Origin: a virus
IMG/VR virus record: IMGVR_UViG_3300036770_001405
Coordinates: 1-32,930 of that record
Length of the DNA: 32,930 bases
Direction: 5' to 3' (one strand)
The notes beneath the pieces are model-generated. The model made no database searches and was not told where the DNA came from. It saw only the letters and a program-made list of their open reading frames with translations. Position numbers and translations under genes: made by a program. Below, piece after piece: positions 28,357 through 32,930 of this stretch (positions are counted from its first letter, which is position 1; each line of letters opens with the position of its first letter).

Positions 28357-29334
28357 GTGGCACAAGATCTTCTACAACAGCTACAATTAATTAGAGAAAA
28401 AGCTGTAAACAATTTAGAAGCACAACATCAAAAACTATTAATAGATACTTTACAAAACTTAGAAAAAGAAGTTGTAAGATTAGTATCAGAACTGCCTATT
28501 CAAGAAGGTGCTTTATTTAACACAAGACTTGCAATAGAGATTAGACCAAAGCTACAAAAAGCTATTGAAGATTTATACCTAACTAAAGTTCAAACATTTA
28601 TAAATGACTATGATAAGATTGCAGGAACTATTGTTGCAACTTATGGTAAGCTTCCAATACCTAATGAGTTTAAACAAATAACTGAAGCTGATTTAACTAC
28701 TATTCAACAGTTAAAGAAAATAGCATTTACACAATTTCAAAACCTAGCAACAGAATTTAGTAACACATTAGCACAAGAAGTTTATCAATCTACATTAGTA
28801 GGTAAACCATTTGCAGATGTAGTAGAAACTGTAAGAGCAAAGATTAATGGTATCTATCAACAAGCTGATACTAGAAAACAAAAAGAACTTGTGGACTTTG
28901 TTCAAGCACAAAGAATCGCTGGGAAAACAAATACAGAAGATTTTAAAACTGCAGTAGATGAACTTAAACAATCTTATGGTTCTACAGTTACAGGTGCTAA
29001 TCTTGCAGTATATTCATCTCAAATAGTACAAGATGCTTTAATGGGGTTTGATGGACAATTTGCAAAGTTTAGAGCAGATGAATTAGGTTTAACTAGCTAT
29101 GTTTATTTTGGTTCTATTATTAGAGATAGTAGAGATTTCTGTGTAGAACATGCAAACAAAATATTTACAGAAGAAGAAGCTAGACAATTATGGCAGAATG
29201 ACTGGCAAGGTAAATCAGGTAGCGACCCATTTATTGATAGAGGTGGTTATAATTGCAGACATCATTGGCAACCAGTAGACCCTGAGTGGGGAACTGTAAA
29301 AGATGATGGTACATTTGAATACACAGTAGATTAG
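28357..29334 (+). CDS. Head morphogenesis protein (SPP1 gp7 / Mu gpF-like)
   Basis: 325 residues with a GTG start one base after the portal stop. The C-terminal motif of the family is clear: IIRDSRDFCVEHANKIFTEE (about 253-272) and GGYNCRHHWQPVDP (about 295-308), with the Cys and His residues usually conserved. The remaining part is helical. It is a minor head protein associated with the portal. A terminator-like hairpin follows. Confidence 0.88.
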   Translation: MAQDLLQQLQLIREKAVNNLEAQHQKLLIDTLQNLEKEVVRLVSELPIQEGALFNTRLAIEIRPKLQKAIEDLYLTKVQTFINDYDKIAGTIVATYGKLPIPNEFKQITEADLTTIQQLKKIAFTQFQNLATEFSNTLAQEVYQSTLVGKPFADVVETVRAKINGIYQQADTRKQKELVDFVQAQRIAGKTNTEDFKTAVDELKQSYGSTVTGANLAVYSSQIVQDALMGFDGQFAKFRADELGLTSYVYFGSIIRDSRDFCVEHANKIFTEEEARQLWQNDWQGKSGSDPFIDRGGYNCRHHWQPVDPEWGTVKDDGTFEYTVD

Positions 29335-29343
29335 AACATTTTA

Positions 29344-29365
29344 GCAACAACTTTGTTGCATTTTT
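29344..29365 (+). terminator. Intrinsic terminator after the head morphogenesis gene
   Basis: GCAACAA and TTGTTGC pair (7 bp, tiny loop; or 6 bp with a 4-base loop) and are followed by A and five T residues at 29361-29365. It lies ten bases past the stop and before the scaffold/capsid pair. It probably reduces readthrough so that capsid genes are expressed from a separate start. A perfect TTGACA lies at 29382, though no good -10 was found at the right distance. Confidence 0.6.
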
Positions 29366-29416
29366 ACAATTTCCTTGATAATTGACAATTATAACAATAT
29401 AGAAGGAGAACAAACA

Positions 29417-30151
29417 ATGAACGACAAAGTAAAAGAGTCGGTTGAGAATACAGCATCTCAAGACAATGCTGGAGTAAACGAAGTTTCTGAAACAACTTCA
29501 ACTGAGAACAAAGTTTTTACTGCTGAGCAGTTAGAACAAATAGTTCAAAGAAGATTAGAGAGATATAAAAAATCTGTTTCTAATAAACTTGATGGCATAG
29601 ATATTGAAGAAGCCAAAAAGTTACTTGAAGAAAAGAAACTTAAAGAACTAGAAATCGCTAAACAACGTGGCGAATTTGATAAAGTTCTGAAGGAAACAGT
29701 ATCAAAAAAGGATTCAAAAATTCAATCGTTGGAATCTGAATTAAAAAGGATTCGTATAGACGAAACATTAGTAAATGTAGCTAGTGGCATGAAAGCTGTT
29801 AAACCAGCAGAAGTGAAACAACTACTTAGAAATAATGTTAGACTAAACGAGCAAGGTTCTGTTGAAGTTATCAACGAAGATGGAACTCCAAGATATTCAG
29901 ATAAAGGCGAACCAATGACAGTAAATGAATTGGTAAGCGAATACTTAAAGAACAATCCACACCATGTTTTATCTACACCATCAGGTGCAGGTAGCAAGGG
30001 ACAGATTGGTGGTTCTTCGCCAAAGACAGTAAATATTGGTGATCTTGATTTAAGTAATCCTAATGACAGAAAAATTTATGCTGACATGAGGAAACAAAGA
30101 GATCAGGGTATATTTAAAATGAAAATAACTAACAACAACAACAAACTATAA
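29417..30151 (+). CDS. Capsid scaffolding protein
   Basis: 244 residues from ATG 29417, chosen for the strong AGAAGGAGAA site; a TTG at 29375 would be an unlikely start. Composition is as expected of a scaffold: acidic disordered N-terminus, then a long charged coiled coil (KKLLEEKKLKELEIAKQRGE, residues about 60-125), and a polar C-terminal end that binds capsid. Directly upstream of the major capsid gene. There is no protease motif. Confidence 0.8.
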   Translation: MNDKVKESVENTASQDNAGVNEVSETTSTENKVFTAEQLEQIVQRRLERYKKSVSNKLDGIDIEEAKKLLEEKKLKELEIAKQRGEFDKVLKETVSKKDSKIQSLESELKRIRIDETLVNVASGMKAVKPAEVKQLLRNNVRLNEQGSVEVINEDGTPRYSDKGEPMTVNELVSEYLKNNPHHVLSTPSGAGSKGQIGGSSPKTVNIGDLDLSNPNDRKIYADMRKQRDQGIFKMKITNNNNKL

Positions 30152-30157
30152 AAAACT

Positions 30158-31015
30158 ATGGCAAACGAAACAACAAGTTCAACACTAAGTGAACTTTTTA
30201 CGAATATAACTCAAGAAGCTATATTCACATTCCAAGAAACTTCAGTTATGAGACCACTTGTAACTACTTACCCAATTAGTGGTTCTGGTAAAACTATTGA
30301 AGTTCCTGTGTACCCAACAATCAGTGCTTCAGCAGTAAACGAAGCTTCTGATTTATCTAATACAGCAGTAAACCCAACTTCAGCAACTATCACTGCTTCT
30401 GAAATTGGTGTTATGACAACTTTAACTGACTTAGCTAGAGATTCAGCTAGTCGTAATGTTGGTGCTGATATCGGAAAATTATTCGGTGAAGCAATCGCTA
30501 AAAAAGTAGATACAGATTTAGCTGGTTTACTAGACGACTTTGCATCTGCAAACGATCAAGGTGGTGCTGGAACTGAACTAACTGCTGACTTGCTTTTCAA
30601 AGCACAAGCGATTTTAAGAAGTGCAAATGTACCTGCACCTTACTACGCAGTGTTTCACCCTAAAGCAACTTTCAATTTAAAGAAAACTTTAACACAACCT
30701 GCTTACACAACATCAAGTTCAGGTTATGCTATTTCTGATATTGGAAATGAAGCTTTAAGAAATGGATATATCGGTAGAATTGCTGGTATTGATATTTTTG
30801 AAAACGCAAATATTTCTATTGATGCTTATGACGATTCATTCGGTGGAGTATTTCACCCACAATCTATCGGATTGGCATTAAAAGAAGATTTCAAAGTTGA
30901 AACTCAAAGAGATGCGTCTCTAAGAGCAACTGAGATCGTAGCTTCTATCACTGTTGGTTCTGGTGTTCTAAAAGACACTTACGGAGTAACAGTTAAAGTT
31001 GATACAGCTCTTTAA
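30158..31015 (+). CDS. Major capsid protein
   Basis: 285 residues, HK97-like by position and by sequence feel: SVMRPLVTTYPISGSGKTIE near the N-arm, DLARDSASRNVGADIGKLFG (spine helix region), AVFHPKATFNLKKTL (about 165-180), IAGIDIFENANIS, and GVFHPQSIGLALKEDFKVE typical of capsid proteins of this size. There is no N-terminal delta domain; the separate scaffold replaces it. Codon choice includes more C-ending codons than its neighbours, consistent with high expression. A hairpin follows. Confidence 0.9.
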   Translation: MANETTSSTLSELFTNITQEAIFTFQETSVMRPLVTTYPISGSGKTIEVPVYPTISASAVNEASDLSNTAVNPTSATITASEIGVMTTLTDLARDSASRNVGADIGKLFGEAIAKKVDTDLAGLLDDFASANDQGGAGTELTADLLFKAQAILRSANVPAPYYAVFHPKATFNLKKTLTQPAYTTSSSGYAISDIGNEALRNGYIGRIAGIDIFENANISIDAYDDSFGGVFHPQSIGLALKEDFKVETQRDASLRATEIVASITVGSGVLKDTYGVTVKVDTAL

Positions 31016-31025
31016 TTAATAAATC

Positions 31026-31047
31026 GGTGGGGTGTAAAAGCCCCACC
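31026..31047 (+). other. Stable stem-loop downstream of the capsid gene
   Basis: GGTGGGG, an 8-base loop, then CCCCACC: a 7-bp GC-rich stem, the strongest in the genome, 11 bases after the capsid stop. No T-run follows, so it is not a classic terminator. A role in protecting the 3' end of abundant capsid mRNA, or in partial termination, is likely. Confidence 0.6.
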
Positions 31048-31065
31048 AACTAAACGGAATTAACT

Positions 31066-31530
31066 ATGGCTAATTTTTCTACAGATTCAGATTTAACATT
31101 TTACCAACCAGATATTTTAACTTTTGGAATAGCAAACTTTACTTCTCCAAATGATTACCACGCACAAGCAAGAGCAGACATTGAAAGAGATTTAAGAATA
31201 AGATGGTTTCCAGTTTACTCAAAGGAAACTTATAGAGATATAGCAATACTAAACACAACTGAAATGGACGCAACTTTATTAACTGATGCACAGTTTAAAA
31301 GAGCATCTGTATTTAGAGTAATAGGTTTTTATGCTTGTCCACAACTTACTAAATTTAATTCAAATGATAACCCAGATAGATTCCAAGTTATGATGAAACA
31401 CTATCAACAAATGTATGCTGATGAAATGGAGTCTATTTTAAGAGATGGTGTTGAATATGATGCTGATGATTCTAATACAATTCAAGACGCAGAAAAAGCA
31501 CCTTATCATAGACTTAAACTAATTAGATGA
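31066..31530 (+). CDS. Head-tail connector / adaptor protein
   Basis: 154 residues, helical, after the capsid gene. DYHAQARADIERDLRIRWFP and FRVIGFYACPQLTKF, then a Met/Glu-rich helix (KHYQQMYADEMESILRDG), resemble gp6/gp15-like adaptor proteins that bind under the portal. The role follows from position and size. The stop overlaps the next ATG. Confidence 0.65.
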   Translation: MANFSTDSDLTFYQPDILTFGIANFTSPNDYHAQARADIERDLRIRWFPVYSKETYRDIAILNTTEMDATLLTDAQFKRASVFRVIGFYACPQLTKFNSNDNPDRFQVMMKHYQQMYADEMESILRDGVEYDADDSNTIQDAEKAPYHRLKLIR

Positions 31531-31967
31531 AGATTACTGTTGAGGATAATTCATTACAAGTTGCTAGAAACTTTGAAAAACAAGTAAGAGAACAACCTCT
31601 AATAGTTAAGACTGCATTAGGCAGAACTGCTGAGTTCTTAATGGGTCTAATCAAACAAAGAACTGCAAGAGGTATCAATGCAGATGGTAATTCATTCCCA
31701 CCATACACAGAAGCTTATAAAACATTTAGACAACAAGCTGGGAGACAAACACAATATCCTGATCTTAATTTTTCTGGTCAAATGTTATCAAACATAACTC
31801 AAAGATCACAACCAACACAAGCTATTATTTATTTTGCAAATAAATTCCAAAATGTTAAAGCTTTAGGTAATCAAAAGAAACGTAAATTCTTTGCTATTGG
31901 TGCAAGAGAGATTCAACCAGTAATGAATGTATTTATGCAAACATATAAAAAACTTAGTAAGATATGA
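31527..31967 (+). CDS. Tail completion / virion morphogenesis protein (HK97 gp10- or Mu gpG-like)
   Basis: 146 residues. RTAEFLMGLIKQRTARGINA, then GNSFPPYTEAYKTFRQQAG and FSGQMLSNI resemble the phage virion morphogenesis family, whose members link head and tail (T.RG.d..G..f..Y...Y...). The C-terminal half is basic. Coupled by ATGA at both ends. Confidence 0.75.
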   Translation: MKITVEDNSLQVARNFEKQVREQPLIVKTALGRTAEFLMGLIKQRTARGINADGNSFPPYTEAYKTFRQQAGRQTQYPDLNFSGQMLSNITQRSQPTQAIIYFANKFQNVKALGNQKKRKFFAIGAREIQPVMNVFMQTYKKLSKI

Positions 31968-32404
31968 GTAAACGAGAAGATATAGCATCTAATATAGTAA
32001 CAGCAATTTCAACTGGCACATCTCCAATAACTTTAAAGAAGGTTACTAGAGAACCTTTTAATGTTGATGAATTATCTGAACAACAATATCCAGCTTGTTT
32101 CGTACAATCAGGAAACGAAGTAAGATCAGATGAAACAATGACTTCAAGCACTATTACAAGACAAGCAACTGCTGATTATGTAATTGTAGGATATGTAAAA
32201 GGAACTCCAACAAATATTGATACAAAACGTAATGAGTTAATAACTACGATTGAAACTAGACTAAATTCTGATAGAACACGAGGTGGATATGCAAAACAAA
32301 CTCAAGTAGTAGAAGTTTCTACTGATGAAGGTGTTTTGTTTCCAATAGGTGGTATCAGAATGGTAGTGCGAGTAATGTACCAATACACTTCTGGCACACC
32401 TTAA
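31964..32404 (+). CDS. Tail terminator protein (gpU-like)
   Basis: 146 residues. The fold pattern (N-terminal helix, EQQYPACFVQSGNE, central ADYVIVGYVKG, helix TKRNELITTIETRLNS and GGIRMVVRVMYQY at the end) is that of tail terminators, which cap the tail tube and join it to the head. Located between the completion and tube genes as expected. Confidence 0.75.
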   Translation: MSKREDIASNIVTAISTGTSPITLKKVTREPFNVDELSEQQYPACFVQSGNEVRSDETMTSSTITRQATADYVIVGYVKGTPTNIDTKRNELITTIETRLNSDRTRGGYAKQTQVVEVSTDEGVLFPIGGIRMVVRVMYQYTSGTP

Positions 32405-32428
32405 CATTAACTAAACAAGGAAAACAAC

Positions 32429-32815
32429 ATGGCAACTCATACTGGTTCAGAAGGAACGATTAAAGTTAGCACTACAGTAGTAGGCGAACTTAGAAGTTAT
32501 ACTTTAGAACAAACTGCTGACACTATTGAAGATACTTCAATGGGAGATACTTCAAGAAGTTACAAAAGTGCTTTAAAAGGTTGGTCTGGTTCTGCGTCAT
32601 TATTTTTTGATGAAGCTGATGCTGGTCAATTACTTTTAGTTTTAGGAACTGAAATAGCATTAAAAGTTTACCCTGAAGGTGCTTCATCTGGTGATAAATA
32701 TTACTATGGTCAAGCAATCATTACAGGTAGCAATATATCTGCATCTTTTGATGGAATGGTAGAAGCTGAAGTAACATTTACTGGAACAGGTGTATTAACA
32801 CTTGGAACTGCGTAA
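32429..32815 (+). CDS. Major tail tube protein
   Basis: 128 residues behind CAAGGAAAA. SEGTIKVSTTVVGELRSYTL, DTIEDTSMGDTSRSYKSALK, GWSGSASLFFD and the final VEAEVTFTGTGVLTL are typical of TP901-1-type tail tube proteins that stack as rings. It lies immediately before the tail chaperone once the circle is closed. The first bases of the window repeat its last codons. Confidence 0.88.
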   Translation: MATHTGSEGTIKVSTTVVGELRSYTLEQTADTIEDTSMGDTSRSYKSALKGWSGSASLFFDEADAGQLLLVLGTEIALKVYPEGASSGDKYYYGQAIITGSNISASFDGMVEAEVTFTGTGVLTLGTA

Positions 32816-32930
32816 TTAATTATTAATTAGAAAAGGAAGATATGAACGTAATAGATAGAGTGAAGGCACAATTTGAATCTTTAGGCATTAAAAAGATTGA
32901 GGTAGCTGAGTGGGGCGAGGAAGGCAAACC
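32804..32930. repeat. Terminal direct repeat (copy 2)
   Basis: Identical to bases 1-127. It includes a partial copy of the tail chaperone gene start (from 32842), which is the same gene as at 39, not a second gene. Confidence 0.95.

Noticed and set aside
1-32930. tRNA genes, CRISPR arrays, insertion sequences, integrase and att sites
   Set aside because: No T-arm/acceptor pattern, repeat-spacer array, transposase or recombinase motif was seen in either strand. Only the 127-bp end overlap repeats over long distance.
32842-32930. Second, truncated tail chaperone gene at the window end
   Set aside because: It is the same gene as at position 39, repeated by the assembly overlap.

Overview
The window is a complete, circularly assembled genome of a small AT-rich tailed bacteriophage. 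Bases 1-127 recur exactly as 32804-32930, so the non-redundant unit is 32,803 bp and the ends are an arbitrary cut just after the major tail protein gene. The strong A/T bias, the K/N/I-rich proteins and several small protein types familiar from marine phages suggest a phage of a low-GC marine alphaproteobacterium (SAR11-like host). That host call is inference. No integrase, excisionase, recognisable CI-type repressor, tRNA, CRISPR array, RNA polymerase or DNA polymerase was found. The phage therefore looks lytic and dependent on host polymerases.

Layout on the circle, starting at the strand switch near 20.3-20.5 kb. Rightward (+): a small basic protein, a Ref/DUF968-type HNH protein, a stand-alone DnaA-domain-IV-like protein, a DnaD/replication-initiator-like HTH protein, a hyperacidic protein, a membrane-anchored glucosaminidase, more basic microproteins, a minimal HExxH metallopeptidase and a TerS-like HTH protein. 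Then come small proteins, a methyltransferase, a GT29-like glycosyltransferase, TerL, portal, head morphogenesis protein, scaffold, major capsid, head-tail connector, tail completion, tail terminator and major tail protein. Across the cut follow the tail assembly chaperone with a -1 frameshift, tape measure, distal tail and hub proteins, a HlyC-fold protein, a J-like tip protein and a cassette of fibre/receptor-binding genes invaded by two HNH endonuclease genes. The rightward unit closes with a metallophosphoesterase, an M15 endolysin, a DUF3310 protein, a beta-rich likely virion protein and a holin-like membrane protein. The tail gene order (no sheath, 618-residue tape measure, J-like tip) indicates a siphovirus, with order reminiscent of Rhodobacter GTA and lambda.

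Leftward (-), 20299 down to 15584: one tightly packed operon of 17 genes, many under 60 codons. It encodes a Xre-type HTH protein, a RecB/Cas4-like nuclease, a possible OB-fold protein, a second PD-(D/E)XK nuclease, a lipoprotein and membrane microproteins. This is probably the early/host-takeover and DNA-processing module. Between the two arms, 20300-20504 carries an AT-only tract, a perfect DnaA box and a 9-bp inverted repeat, and is the best candidate replication origin.

Points most worth a second look: the origin beside a DnaA-like DNA-binding protein; a receptor-binding gene that appears split in two by an HNH endonuclease gene; a HlyC-like tail gene lacking both catalytic residues; a textbook A-AAA-AAG frameshift in the tail chaperone; a hyperacidic DNA-mimic-like protein; an 11-bp inverted repeat that can fold as a three-way junction inside the leftward operon; and the microprotein operon. 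All homology statements come from reading motifs by eye; no database search was possible.
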